Of a stretch of 64,000 nt of DNA, positions 40,434 through 50,819 are shown one piece after another. This DNA is from CAVZZG01 sp963779685 (GTDB lineage Bacteria > Actinomycetota > Thermoleophilia > Gaiellales > F1-60-MAGs149): assembly GCA_963779685.1 (NCBI GenBank), contig CAVZZG010000003.1, forward strand, positions 1,860,001 to 1,924,000, given 5' to 3'. Position 1 is the first letter of the stretch. Each line of letters opens with the position of its first letter. The notes below the pieces were generated by a model. That model saw only the letters and a list, made by a program, of their open reading frames with translations. It had not been told where the DNA came from and made no database searches. The translations under genes and the position numbers were made by a program.

Positions 40434-43400
40434 CCCCTGGTTGCGGCGCCGGAGGACGAGAGGGCGTGGTTTTCGAGCGGCCGGTGGTCGTTCATGCCCT
40501 GCGGCGTGACGTAATTGGTCAGGTCCTGCATCCTGCGCAGCAGGTCCTGGCGCTGCAGCAGTTGCTTCACCGAGTGCGGGTCGTCATGGGCGTGCGACTG
40601 GAGCTCGCGCCGCAGTGCCTGTCCCTCGTTGATGAGGGCCTTGTCGTTCAAGGCGCACACCTGACCGTCGCCCAGGCCCCACCGATCGGTGCCCGACACG
40701 GGGTCGCCGCCGACGTACGCATAGAGGTTGTACTGGCCGCCGTCGTACAGGCTCGGGTCGGGGGCGGTGAAGCGCCCCCTCTCGGGCTCGTAGTCCCGGT
40801 AGCCGAACCGCACGAGGCCCGTTGCCGGGTCCGCCAGGCCGCCGGCGAAGCCGATCGGCAGGTCGAGTGAGCCGGTGAGCGGCGTGACCCGGCCGTAGGC
40901 GTCGTAGCTCCGTGTCAGGACCGGGGTGACGGACGAGGCGTCGTAGACCGCGAGCGGCGAGCCGACCAGGTCGGTCGCCACCAGGTACCGGGTGCCGGAG
41001 CGCTCGAAGGCGGCGAGGTTGCCGTCGTCGTCGTACCGGTAGATGGTGGTCACCCCTCCCTGCTTCGTGGCGGTGACCTGGAACGGGCGCGCGAGGTTGC
41101 CGTAGAGGTACTCGGTCGTGACGCCGCCGGCGGTGCGCGTGACACGCCGCCCTTCGGCGTCGTAGTCGTAGGTCACGTTCGTGCCGTTCCCGACGGCGGA
41201 CAGCAGGTCCCCGCGCGCGTCGTATACGAAGCTGTCGCTCCCGCGATTGGTCAGGCGTCCGTCGGCGCCGTAGACGTCGTCGACTCCGGCGACGCGATCG
41301 TCGGCGGTGAAGGTCGACGTTCCGGCTGGCGAGCTCGTCAGGTTGTCGTGCGCGTCGTACGTGTAACTCGACGTCTCACCCGTGCCCGACACGCCCGTCA
41401 GCCGGCCATCGACGTCGTACACGTAGGCCCTGGCGGCCGGGGTGCCGGCGATCGTGTCGGTACGGCTGGCCACGCGGCCGGCGGCGTCGTAGCCGAGGTC
41501 GACCTGGAACGCCACCGTGCCGTTCACGTTGACGGCCCGGCGCGTCAGGCGGCCGAGCGCGTCGTACTGGTAGGTGATGGCGTCGGTTCCGTCGGCGCTG
41601 TTTGCGATGCTGGTGACGAGGCCGTTGGCGTCGAGCGCATGGGTCCACGGCCCGTCGCCCGTGACACGCCGGTCGAGGTCGTGGGTGGTCGTCGACGGGA
41701 CGCTGTCGAGGCTCCATGAGCCGACGTCGAGGCTGTTCGTCCACGTGTAGCGGAAGTCGCCGTTGGCGGCCCCGGACTGGTTGTCGCGGGTGACGAGGTC
41801 GCCGCTGTACTCGAAGGCCGAGGACTGGGCCGTGCCGCTGCCCGGCGTCGCGGTCGCGCTCGTCACGCGGTCGGTGAGGTCGGCGTAGGCGAGCGCGACG
41901 GAACCCTCGGGGAATGCGGCGCCCGTGGCGCGGCCGGCGGCGTCGTGGCCCGGGGTGATCACGCGGGCGTCGGCCCCGGTGACGCTGCCGATCTCGCCGT
42001 CCGCCGTGTAGGCCATCGTGAGGGCGCTGCGGCCCGGCGCCGTGTAGGACGCGAGCCGCCCGAGCGGGTCACGGGCGATCGTGTGCGTGCCGCCGCCGGG
42101 CATGCCGATCTGCGTGACATCGCCGGACGCGTCGCGCGCCAGGGTGAAGACACGCCCGGACGGCGTCGTCTGGGACGTGATCCGGCCGGCTGCGTCGTAG
42201 CCGTAGTGGGTGGCATGGCCGACCGCGTCGGTGACGCCGACGAGCCGGTCGGCCGTGTCGTACGCCAGATCGCGCGCGACCGCTCCCTGCTCGACGTGCG
42301 TCATGCGCCCGCGGGCGTCGTAGGTGGCCGTCGTCGGCGTCAGCGTGCCCTGTTGCACCGAGACGACGTCGTCGCGGGTATCCATGGTCTCGACGACGGT
42401 CCGGGCCTGCGGGCTCGCGAGCGTCAACGTGTGCGCCGCCCCGACGTAGTTCAAGGTCCACGTGGCACCGTTGTCGGAGACGGAGTCGGACAGGGTCGCG
42501 ACGCCGCCCCCGGATGCGATCGTGGCCGTCCGCTGCGCCGTGAACGTCGCCGTCGGACCGGACGGCTCCGTTACCACGTCCCTCGTCACGAGCGCGACCC
42601 GTTCGCCGAAGCGGGGGTCCGGCCCGGTCGTCAGGTCCTCGATGCGGCCGTCGGGGAAGGTGGTGCGCACCGTGCCGTCAGGGTTCTCGACGGTCTCCCT
42701 GACCGCGCCGGACGGGGCCGTCGTGCGATACAGCGCGCTGCCGTCCGGCATCAGTTCCGTCCGGTAGAGCGTCTGGCGGCCGAGAGCCGTCGTCACCGTC
42801 ACCTCCACGCCGTCCGTCAGCAGATTCCGCGTCAGCGTCTGAACGCCGCCCGCCGGGTCCTGGTCCTGCTGCAGGCGCCCGAGCGCGTCGTAGCCGAACC
42901 GGTGGACGTTGCCGCGCGGGTCGGCGAGCGTCGCGAGCAGGCCCGCATGCCCGACGGACGCGAGCTGCATGGTGTGGGCTGCGGGGTCCGAGATCGATTG
43001 CAGGAACCCGTCGCCATCGACTGTCAGCACGGTCCGCTGCCCGCCGGGCGCGACGATCGCCGTCGGCCGCCCCGACCCGTCGTGCTCGACCTTCGTGGTC
43101 AGGCCGTGCCGGTCGGTGAGCGTCACGAGCCGGCCGGCCGCGTCGTAGGCGAGCGTCTCGAGCGTCGTCCCCGTCAGCCCGTCGAGCGTCGCCACGTGCC
43201 GCCCGGCGGCGTCGAACCGGTAGATCTCGGCACCGTCGGCCGAGGCCAGCGCCAGCTCGCCGGCGGTCGCGTTCGGCAGCACGCTGCGCACGACTCGGAG
43301 CCGGTGGTTGCTGCGATCGGCGAACACCACGTCGCCGTTCGGCGCGATCGCGATCGCGCCGATCTGGAAGACGAGCGCGCTCCCGGCCGGGCCGCCGTCA

Positions 43401-46400
43401 CCGGCGTAGCCGCCGCCCGTACCGTTGCCGGCGACCGTCGAGATCGTGCCGTCCGGCGCCACCCGCCGCAGCCTCGCAGCCTCGCCGATGTACACCGAGC
43501 CGTCGGGGCCGACCGCCAGCGAGTACGTAGGGCCGAGCTTCGCGTCGACCGCCGGCCCGCCGTCGCCCACGCCCGGCCCGACCGGGCCGCCCCCCGCGAA
43601 CCGGTGCGAGATGCCATCGGTGCCGACCGCCCTGATGAAGAACACCGGGGACGGGTCGACGACGTAGACCGTGCCGTCCGGCCCCACCGCCAGCCCGACA
43701 TCGCCGTTGCCGAGGTGGACGTCCGTCGCCGCCAGCCCGTCGCCGTAGGGATTCCCGGCCGGCGGGGCGGGCCCGCCGCCGATCGCCGTCGCGATGGTGC
43801 CGTCCGGCGCCACCCGCCGAATGCGCGCCTCGTTCGCGAGGCCCGTGTCCTTGATCCAGACGGCGTCGTCCGGCCCGACCGCGATCGCCGCGGGCAGCTG
43901 CAGGCCTGCCGATGTCGCCGGCCCGCCATCACCGGAGTACGTCGTGGTGCCGTTGCCGGCGACCAGCGTCTCGCCGCCGCCGGTCGTCAGCCGGACCACG
44001 ACGTGGCGGTTCGTGTCTGCAACGTAGAGGGAGCCGTCCGTCCCGATCGCGACGTCAGCAGGTCGGCACGATGGCGCCGGGCACGCCGCGCCGCCGTAGA
44101 CCGTCGTGATCGTGCCGTCGGTCGCGATCCGGCGCACGCGGCCGTTGCCGGTGTCGGCGACGTAGACCGTGCCGTCCGGCGCTACCGCCACGCCGTCCGG
44201 ACTCGACAGCCGCGCACCGACGGCGCTGCCGCCGTCCCCGGCGAACCCGCCGGCGCTGCCCGAGCCGTTCCACCCGGCGAGCAGCGAGACCGCGGCATAC
44301 GCCTTGCGGTCGGCCCGTTCACTCGTACCGTCGCCGTTCAGCAGCACACCGCCGTCGCGGTCGTAGATCTCCATCGGGTCGAGCACCCAGCCGCCGAGCC
44401 CGAGGCCGCGGAGGTCCCATCCGCCGACGCTGGTGTGCCACTCCTTCCAGATCACGATCGGACGGCGCACTCTGATCGTCGTCGACGCCTGCAGGCGCCG
44501 GGACCTGCGGGCCAGCGGGGGCGGCGGCGGGCCGGGTGTGAACTGCACCCCGGAGAACGCACCGAATGCCCTGGCCTTGTCGGCCTGGGTCGCGTAGTAC
44601 TGGCCGAAGTACTCGTACCCGATCTGCACCGTCACCGGCACCCAGCCGTCGATGGCGCGGCCGTATGCGTCGCGGCCATCCCACGTGAACGTCGTCGACA
44701 GGGCCGTCGGCGGGAAGTCCTCTTGAATGGTCTGTCCGGCGACCCTGATGACGACGTGGATCGCGTTGGGCACCAGCGGCATGGTGGCGGGCCGCAGCGG
44801 GATCTCGAGCGACCGCGACGCCGTGCGGCCCGGGACCCGATCGGAGGCGTAGACGAGGGCGTAGGGCGTGCCCGCGACCGGCACACGCTCGGCGAGCGTC
44901 TGGGACTCGCAGATGATGATCGAGCCGGCGCGGCACGTCGTGCCGGGAGCGTCGTTCTGGGGCGCACCGCCCGGCGCCGTCGACCCGGTCGGCGGTCCGA
45001 ACGGCCAGTTGTAGTCGCTGCTCGAGAAGTGGGAGGTCGGCACCCGCAGCAACTTCGCGCCGATCGGATAGAGCGCGCCGAGCTGATCGAGTTCGTCGCT
45101 GGTGATGCCGAGCGCCGTCAGATCCGGGTCGGCGACCCCGTCGCCGTCGATGTCGAGCGCGGCCCTTCCGGCGGCGATGGAGACGACCTGCACGACCCAG
45201 CCGTTCGGGTCGGCCTCCCAGCGGCCCTGGCCGGCGTTGTAGGTCCCCGCCGGCACCGCCGTGCCGACGGGGAAGCCCACGAAGTCCTCGGTGTACGTGA
45301 CCACCGGCTGGCTGAATGTCACGCCCACCGCGCCCGCCGCAATCGCCTCGTCCGCGGTGTACTCGACCGCGTACGTGTAGCCGCTGGACGGCGGCAGCGC
45401 ACCGGGCATGGCGTCGAGTCCGGTCGGCCCGGCGGTGAACTCGGTCGCCCTGACGGCGATGGCCGGCACCGGCTGCAGCGTCCCGTTCGCCATCCTCAGG
45501 CTCGCCGACGTGCCGGGCGCGAACAGGAGCGTCGCCCGTCGCGAGCCGTCGGCGTCCGTGACGGCCGTGGCGCGGTGCACCTGCCAGCCTGCTGCGCCGG
45601 AGACGATCGAGGTCACGGCCGCGTCGAGCGGCGTGAGCGCGACATCGGGCACGGCGACGAAGTCGTGCCACGGCACCGTGTCCGATCGCTGCACCGGTAG
45701 GTAGCCCGGAATCCGATAGTCGAGGTCGAGCTGGCCGCCGCCATTGACGGCAAGGTCGAACATGCCGTCCAGGCGCGTCCTGGTGAAACCGAGCTCGGGG
45801 TGGGACAGCACGGAGACGCGCACGCCGGGCACGGGCTGCCCCGCGAGGTCGACGACGTGGCCACGGACGACGGCGACGCGGCCGTCGGCGATGGCGCCCG
45901 CCGTGACGCCCTGCTGCGCCGGCGAGTCGCCCGAGTACAGAAACGCGGTGCTGGCCGCGAAATCGGTCGGCCGGTCGGTACCGACGGCCGGCGCCGCCAG
46001 CGCCACATCGGCCACGCTCACGCGAGGCGCCGAGCGACACGCGGTACCGACACACGCGAGCATCACGTAGCTGCCGCTCGGCAGCGAGAAGGGCACGTCC
46101 AGCGCGACCGAGGCCAACCGACCGGGCCCGGGCGCCGAGCGCCGCGACGCGCAGCGACCCGATCGGCGTATCACCGGCATCGCGACGGGCGTCCGTCGAC
46201 AGCAGCACGACCAGGCTCGCAGCCTTGGCAGGACGACCGCCGCGGTTCCGGACGGTGACGGTCACCGTGCCCGCCCGGTCGGCCCGCAAGGGGGCGCCGA
46301 GGGCGGTGATGGCGCTGACCGCGAGCTCGGGGCGCGCCGTCACGATCCGCACCGCCCGGCGCAGGACGAGGCAGTTGTTGGCCTCCCGCGACTCCGGCAG

Positions 46401-46781
46401 GTGACGACCGGCGTCGGCGCAGAGGACGACGTAGACCGATCCGGGCCGGCGCGTCCGCGGCAGGGCGAGCTCGGCGTCCAACGACGCAGACAACAGGGCG
46501 CCGAGCAGGGGCACCCGCACGGAGCCGAGCGAGGTATCGCTACCGACCTTCCGGTCGCGCGACAGGTAGACCCCGAGGGTCGACGCCCGCGCGGCTCCCT
46601 TCCCGGCGTTGCGCACCCTTGCCGTCACGGCGAGGACACCGGCCGCCGAGACGGTGGCCGGTGCCGTACCGGCGGACACCGTCAGATCGGGACGCGCCGC
46701 AGCCTCGGCGGGACCCGCGCCCGCTGCCAGCAGGAGGGCAGCAGTGCCGGCCAGCACTCCGAGGCCGGCAACCGTTCTCAC
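40430..46781 (-). CDS. Giant teneurin-like RHS/YD-repeat secreted protein, apparent +1 frameshift near the N-terminus
   Basis: About 2116 residues if one extra base near 46115-46125 is removed. GTG 46781 starts a signal peptide (RTVAGLGVLAGTAALLLAAG). Two CARDB-like domains follow, then a carboxypeptidase-regulatory-like domain (GHVVDLAGQPVPGVRVSVLS). Several NHL repeats at about 43300-44300 (PDGTVYVADTGNGRVRRIA) lead into many YD repeats (YDAAGRLVTLTDRHG). The RHS core ends at YAYVGGDPVSGTDRWGLG. A tail of about 80 residues, rich in Gln/Leu/His, follows. NHL plus YD shell is the arrangement of teneurins and Tc-toxin C subunits; the tail could be a polymorphic effector or a degenerate end. 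The frameshift leaves 40430-46180 as the main intact frame. Confidence 0.82.
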
Positions 46782-46798
46782 GCGGTCCAGTCTACGCG

Positions 46799-46825
46799 TC
46801 AATCCACCGCACCGCGGTGGATTGA
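46799..46825 (-). terminator. Perfect 12-bp hairpin between the small membrane gene and the RHS gene
   Basis: TCAATCCACCGC (46799-46810) pairs perfectly with GCGGTGGATTGA (46814-46825) around a three-base loop. It begins three bases after the stop of the small minus-strand gene (46828). No U-tract follows. It also spans a TTG (46802) in frame with the RHS gene, so that TTG is an unlikely start. Confidence 0.6.
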
Positions 46826-46827
46826 GG

Positions 46828-47019
46828 CTAGTACTCCTTGCGGGACTCGAACCAGACGGCGATGCCGAGCAGAAGCACGACGACGGCGATCAGGACGAAC
46901 ATGGCCTGGGTGACCTTCTCGTCCTGGCCGATCTTCGGCTCCTCGGCGCCGAACGCGAGCACCGGGACGAGCAGCAGCCCGATGAGGGCCAGCGGGAGCG
47001 AACGCAGCACGGTCTTCAC
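46828..47019 (-). CDS. Small membrane protein with signal peptide and C-terminal helix
   Basis: A 63-residue protein from GTG 47019. The N-terminal hydrophobic region (LPLALIGLLLVPVLAFGAEE) resembles a cleavable signal. After an acidic/polar stretch (PKIGQDEKVTQ) comes a transmembrane helix (AMFVLIAVVVLLLGIAVWFE) ending in SRKEY. No function is recognised. It is transcribed divergently from the CarD-like gene and followed by a strong hairpin. Confidence 0.65.
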   Translation of the reverse strand: MKTVLRSLPLALIGLLLVPVLAFGAEEPKIGQDEKVTQAMFVLIAVVVLLLGIAVWFESRKEY

Positions 47020-47136
47020 GGCCCAGAGCGTAGCATCGCCCCTCCGGGCCGGCATCCCGGAAGGGACACTAGTGTGGAGGCAGAATCGCAAGTTTCGCTA
47101 TCCTTCACGGACGCGACGGTCGAGAGGAGCGTTCGT

Positions 47137-47646
47137 TTGGCGTCTGCGGTGACACCTGAGGTTGGCGAGATTGTAATTTTCGGCGCGGAGGGTTTCGCGC
47201 GCGTCGAGGCGCTCGGCGAGAAGATCGTGCTCGGTCAGAGCGCGCTGTTCATCGAGTTGTTCGTCGTTGACGCGAACATGCGCGTCTCCGTGCCGATCAC
47301 CCGTGCCTACGAGCGCGGTATGCGCATGATCTCGTCGACGGAGGAGCTCGACAACGCCCTCGACTGCATCCTCACCGGCCGCTACCAGCAGATCGCGTGG
47401 AACCGCGACGGTCGGCTCGTGAAGGAGCGCTACGCGGAGGGCGACCTCGAGGCGATCATCGACACGATCGGCAACCTGCTGGAAGTCGCGGCCGTGAAGA
47501 AGCTGAACGATGCCCAGCGCACGCTGCTCGACCGGGCACGCCGGGCCCTCTCACTCGAGGTCGCATCGGCATTCGGGCTCGACGAGGAGGAGGCCACCCA
47601 GCGAGTGGACGCCGTCCTCGATGAGGCCACGGCCGCCCGCACGTGA
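47137..47646 (+). CDS. CarD-family RNA-polymerase-binding regulator
   Basis: A 169-residue protein. The N-terminal RNA-polymerase-interacting (CarD/CdnL/TRCF-like) domain reads EVGEIVIFGAEGFARVEALG, LFIELFVVDANMRVSVPITR and RGMRMISSTEELDNALDCIL. The C-terminal half is helical (LLEVAAVKKLNDAQRTLLDR, ALSLEVASAFGLDEEEATQR). TTG 47137 is selected because GAGAGGAG lies seven bases upstream. CarD proteins stabilise open complexes at many promoters. The HGVG motif of classical CarD is replaced by EGFA. A TATCCT box lies about 35 bp upstream. It overlaps the next gene by GTGA. Confidence 0.85.
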   Translation: MASAVTPEVGEIVIFGAEGFARVEALGEKIVLGQSALFIELFVVDANMRVSVPITRAYERGMRMISSTEELDNALDCILTGRYQQIAWNRDGRLVKERYAEGDLEAIIDTIGNLLEVAAVKKLNDAQRTLLDRARRALSLEVASAFGLDEEEATQRVDAVLDEATAART

Positions 47647-48215
47647 CGGCCATGGCGCCGGCGAGCATTCCCTGGACCGACGATGAGGGGGCCAATGCTC
47701 TGCTCGCGAGCGATCCGAATGCGCTGCTGATCGGCTTCGTGCTCGACCAGCAGGTGCCCGTGCAGAAGGCCTTCGTGGGGCCGCTGGTGCTGCGCGAGCG
47801 CCTCGGCCACCTCGATCCGGCACGCATCGCCGAGATGGATCCTGAGGCGTTCGCGGCGGTCTGCGCGGAGCGGCCCGCGATCCACCGGTTCCCGAAGGCG
47901 ATGGCCGGACGGATCCAGGCGCTCGCCGGGACGCTCACGGCCGATTTCGACGGCAACGGCGCCCGGGTGTGGCAGGACGCGACCGACGGCGCCGACCTCT
48001 TCCGCCGCATCGGCTCGCTGCCCGGGTTCGGCGCGATGAAGGTGAAGTCGCTGGCGACGCTGCTCAACCGGCGCTACGGCGTGGATCTGCCGGGACTCCA
48101 GGAGCGGCTGCCCGAGCACCCGTGCCTGGGCGCCGTCGGGACGCCAGAAGAACTGCAGGCCTACCAGGCGCAGAAGCGCGCGGCGAAGGCCGCCGCCCGA
48201 TCAGGGAGCACATGA
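47643..48215 (+). CDS. HhH-GPD-type base-excision-repair-like protein
   Basis: A 190-residue protein of the short HhH-GPD family found in actinobacteria. It has DEGANALLASDPNALLIGFV, LDQQVPVQKAF (the Q-x-V alignment near the DNA-binding pocket), and a helix-hairpin-helix IGSLPGFGAMKVKSLATLL, then RRYGVD. Full glycosylase catalysis is uncertain because no clear lysine/aspartate pair or iron-sulfur motif follows. GTG 47643 overlaps the CarD-like stop. Confidence 0.82.
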   Translation: MTAMAPASIPWTDDEGANALLASDPNALLIGFVLDQQVPVQKAFVGPLVLRERLGHLDPARIAEMDPEAFAAVCAERPAIHRFPKAMAGRIQALAGTLTADFDGNGARVWQDATDGADLFRRIGSLPGFGAMKVKSLATLLNRRYGVDLPGLQERLPEHPCLGAVGTPEELQAYQAQKRAAKAAARSGST

Positions 48216-48451
48216 TGGGCAAGGGCTACGCAGAGGGACCGGCAGCCGAGGCGGCCGCGGAAGCGCGAGATCGGCAGTCGCCAGGGCGGCCCCGGGGGCC
48301 GAAGGCCCTGCCACGGCGGGCCGTGTACGGCTGCACCAAGGCCAAGCCGCAGATCCATGAGATGGGCTGGGCGGACGACCTCGACGTGGACGCCCTGTTC
48401 GCCAGCGGCGCTGCCTGGGGGCTGCACGTCCGGTCGGTCGCGGCGCACTGA
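48212..48451 (+). CDS. Small conserved-looking protein (79 aa), unknown
   Basis: ATG 48212 overlaps the HhH-GPD stop (ATGA); the adjacent ATG 48215 has a better distance from AGGGAG (48203-48208) and may be used. The N-terminal 35 residues are polar and Ala/Arg/Pro-rich. The C-terminal half is more ordered (YGCTKAKPQIHEMGWADDLD, VDALFASGAAWGLHVRSV). No domain is recognised. The translational coupling suggests a link with the repair-like protein. Confidence 0.6.
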   Translation: MMGKGYAEGPAAEAAAEARDRQSPGRPRGPKALPRRAVYGCTKAKPQIHEMGWADDLDVDALFASGAAWGLHVRSVAAH

Positions 48452-48495
48452 TCCGTTACCCTCCCGCCCCTCAACGGGTGCACGGGAGGAATGCA

Positions 48496-49350
48496 ATGCG
48501 TACGGTGATCTCGCTCGGATCGGCCCTTGTCGCCGCTGCGGCGTTCGCCGCCTGCGGCGGGAGCTCGACTTCGACGACGACCAGCCCCCCGTCCTCGACC
48601 GAGAGCGTCGCCGCCTCCGTCTCGACCGCGCCGCAGTACACCCTGCAGACCATGACGCCGGGCGTGCTGACGGTCGGCACGGAGCTGCCCGATCCGCCGA
48701 TGGTGATCGCCGACGACTACTCGCAGATCAGCGACAACGGCTACGAGGTCGAGATGATCAACGAGATCGCCCGGCAGGCCGGTGGACTCACGGTGAAGTG
48801 GGTGCAGTTCCCGTTCGACGCGGCGATCGCCGGCAAGGACTGCCCGTGCGACCTGTACGTGGATGGCGTGACGATCTACGACGACCGCAAGGAGAAGGTC
48901 GACTTCTCGTCCGGCTACTTCAAGACCAACCAGGGCCTGCTCGTGAACGGCGGGACGACCGTCCCCGACCTGGCCACCGCCAAGACCCTCCAGCTCGGCG
49001 TGACGAAGGACTCCTCCGGCCAGTACTACGTCGCGAACACGCTGAAGCCGGCCAAGGAGGCTCGCGTCTACGACAGCCCGACGGCCGCCTGGCTGGCGCT
49101 GAAGGCACACCAGGTGGACGGCATCGTCGTCGACATCACCGAGGCGCTGGACGGACAGAAGAAGGTCAAGGACAGCGTCGTCTCCGGCCAGATGGAGACC
49201 GGCGAGGAGTACGGTATCGTGCTCAAGAAGGGCAGCCCGAACACGCCCGTCGCGACGCAGATCGTCGACGCCCTCAACGCCGCCGGCTTCTTCACGCCGC
49301 TGCTGCAGAAGTACACCCCCGAGACGGCCAACATCCCGGTCCTCCAGTAG
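48496..49350 (+). CDS. Amino-acid ABC transporter substrate-binding lipoprotein
   Basis: A 284-residue solute-binding protein of family 3. The lipobox AAFAAC ends at Cys21, followed by a Ser/Thr-rich linker and the binding fold: LTVGTELPDPPMVIADD, ISDNGYEVEMINEIARQAGG, KVDFSSGYFKTNQGLLV, TAKTLQLGVTKDSSGQYYV. GGGAGGA at 48484-48490 is the ribosome-binding site for ATG 48496, and a TTACCCT box lies further upstream. The permease and ATPase genes follow directly. Polar amino acids or related amines are likely ligands. Confidence 0.92.
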   Translation: MRTVISLGSALVAAAAFAACGGSSTSTTTSPPSSTESVAASVSTAPQYTLQTMTPGVLTVGTELPDPPMVIADDYSQISDNGYEVEMINEIARQAGGLTVKWVQFPFDAAIAGKDCPCDLYVDGVTIYDDRKEKVDFSSGYFKTNQGLLVNGGTTVPDLATAKTLQLGVTKDSSGQYYVANTLKPAKEARVYDSPTAAWLALKAHQVDGIVVDITEALDGQKKVKDSVVSGQMETGEEYGIVLKKGSPNTPVATQIVDALNAAGFFTPLLQKYTPETANIPVLQ

Positions 49351-49373
49351 CCGAGATCTAGCCGCGGCGCCCG

Positions 49374-50063
49374 ATGGGCGAGTTCTTCGACTGGGGGGCG
49401 ATCTCCGGCAGCTGGCCGTACGTCTGGAAGGGCTTCCAGGTGAGCCTGCAGCTCTGGATCGTCTCGACCGTGTTCGTCCTGCTGTGGTCGCTGGTCATCG
49501 CGCTCGCACGGGTGGCTCCGGGGCCGGCCGGCCGGCCGCTTCGGATCCTCGGCACGATCTACGTCGACGTCTTCCGGGGGCTGCCGACGATCCTCGTGTT
49601 CTACCTGGTCGGATTCGGGCTGCCGATCGCCGTTCCCTGGTTCCAGCGGTTCTCGCTCTTCCAGCTGGCAGTCCTCGCCCTGACGCTGTCCTACGGCGCC
49701 TACGTGGGCGAGGTCTACCGGGCCGGCATCCGGAGCGTCCACCCGTCGCAGGTCGCCGCCGCCCGCTCGCTCGGGCTGTCGTATGCCCAGTCGATGCGGT
49801 TCGTCGTCCTGCCGCAGGGCATCCGGCGCGTGATCCCGCCGCTCCTGAACGACATCATCTCGCTGCAGAAGGACACGGCGCTGGCGTCCGTCATCGGCGT
49901 GCTGGAGGGCCTCCGGGCCGCGTTCATCTATGCCGGCAACCACCTCACGCCGGCGCCGCTCACCGGCATCTCGCTGTGCTACATCGCGGTCACCATCCCG
50001 CTCGCGCGGCTGGCCGACTACCTGACCGACAGGGACGCGAAGAAGCGCGCCCTGACCGGGTAG
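49374..50063 (+). CDS. Amino-acid ABC transporter permease (HisM type)
   Basis: A 229-residue permease with about five transmembrane segments. WKGFQVSLQLWIVSTVF at the start and the EAA loop SVHPSQVAAARSLGLSYAQS followed by FVVLPQGIRRVIPPLLNDII identify the polar amino-acid uptake family. It should dimerise and pair with the ATPase encoded 12 bp downstream. Confidence 0.94.
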   Translation: MGEFFDWGAISGSWPYVWKGFQVSLQLWIVSTVFVLLWSLVIALARVAPGPAGRPLRILGTIYVDVFRGLPTILVFYLVGFGLPIAVPWFQRFSLFQLAVLALTLSYGAYVGEVYRAGIRSVHPSQVAAARSLGLSYAQSMRFVVLPQGIRRVIPPLLNDIISLQKDTALASVIGVLEGLRAAFIYAGNHLTPAPLTGISLCYIAVTIPLARLADYLTDRDAKKRALTG

Positions 50064-50075
50064 GACCCGAGACCG

Positions 50076-50819
50076 ATGGCCCTGCTCGAGATCACGGCGC
50101 TCGAAAAGCGGTTCGGCGAGACGCCGGTGCTGACCGGCGTCGACCTGGCCCTCGACGAGCACGCGGTGGTGTGCCTGATCGGGGCGTCGGGATCGGGCAA
50201 GTCGACCCTGCTGCGATGCATCAACCTGCTCGAGCAGGTGCAGGCGGGACGGATCGTGTTCGACGGGCAGGACCTGACGGCGGGTGGCGTTGGCGAGGAC
50301 CTCGTCCGGCGGCAGATCGGCATCGTCTTCCAGGCCTTCAACCTGTTCCCGCACATGACCGTCCTGAACAACGTCACGCTCGCGCCGCGGCAGGTGCTCG
50401 GCGAGTCGAAGGAGACCGCGGCCGGGCACGCCCGCGAGCTCCTGGAGCGGATCGGCATGTGGGATCTGCGCGGCGCCTACCCGGACCGGCTCTCGGGTGG
50501 GCAGCAGCAGCGGGTCGCGATCGTGCGGGCGCTCGCGATGCGACCCCGGCTGCTGCTGCTCGACGAGATCACGAGCGCGCTCGACCCGGTGCTCGTGTCC
50601 GAGGTGCTGGCGCTCGTGCGCGGGTTGGCCGAGGGCGGGATGACGATGCTCATCGCGACGCACGAGATGGGCTTCGCCCGGGATGTCGCGCACCGCGTGT
50701 GCTTCCTCCACGACGGCCGGATCATCGAGGAGGGGCCGCCGGCTGCGATGTTCTCGGCGCCGACGCAGCCCGAGACGCGCGCGTTCCTCGACCGCATCAT
50801 CGCGGCCGGGCGGCTCTGA
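50076..50819 (+). CDS. Amino-acid ABC transporter ATP-binding protein
   Basis: A 247-residue ATPase. Walker A GASGSGKST, Q-loop FQAFNLFPHMTVLNN, signature LSGGQQQRVAIVRALA, Walker B LLLLDEITSALDP and the H-loop ATHEMGFA are complete. It powers uptake with the preceding permease and lipoprotein. Its TGA stop is immediately followed by the reverse-strand stop of the M29 aminopeptidase within TGATCA. Confidence 0.95.
   Translation: MALLEITALEKRFGETPVLTGVDLALDEHAVVCLIGASGSGKSTLLRCINLLEQVQAGRIVFDGQDLTAGGVGEDLVRRQIGIVFQAFNLFPHMTVLNNVTLAPRQVLGESKETAAGHARELLERIGMWDLRGAYPDRLSGGQQQRVAIVRALAMRPRLLLLDEITSALDPVLVSEVLALVRGLAEGGMTMLIATHEMGFARDVAHRVCFLHDGRIIEEGPPAAMFSAPTQPETRAFLDRIIAAGRL

Noticed and set aside
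41945..45700. A 1251-codon open frame on the plus strand opposite the RHS gene
   Set aside because: Its composition follows the antisense of YD repeats (Arg, Val, Gly, Asp), with no recognisable protein pattern.
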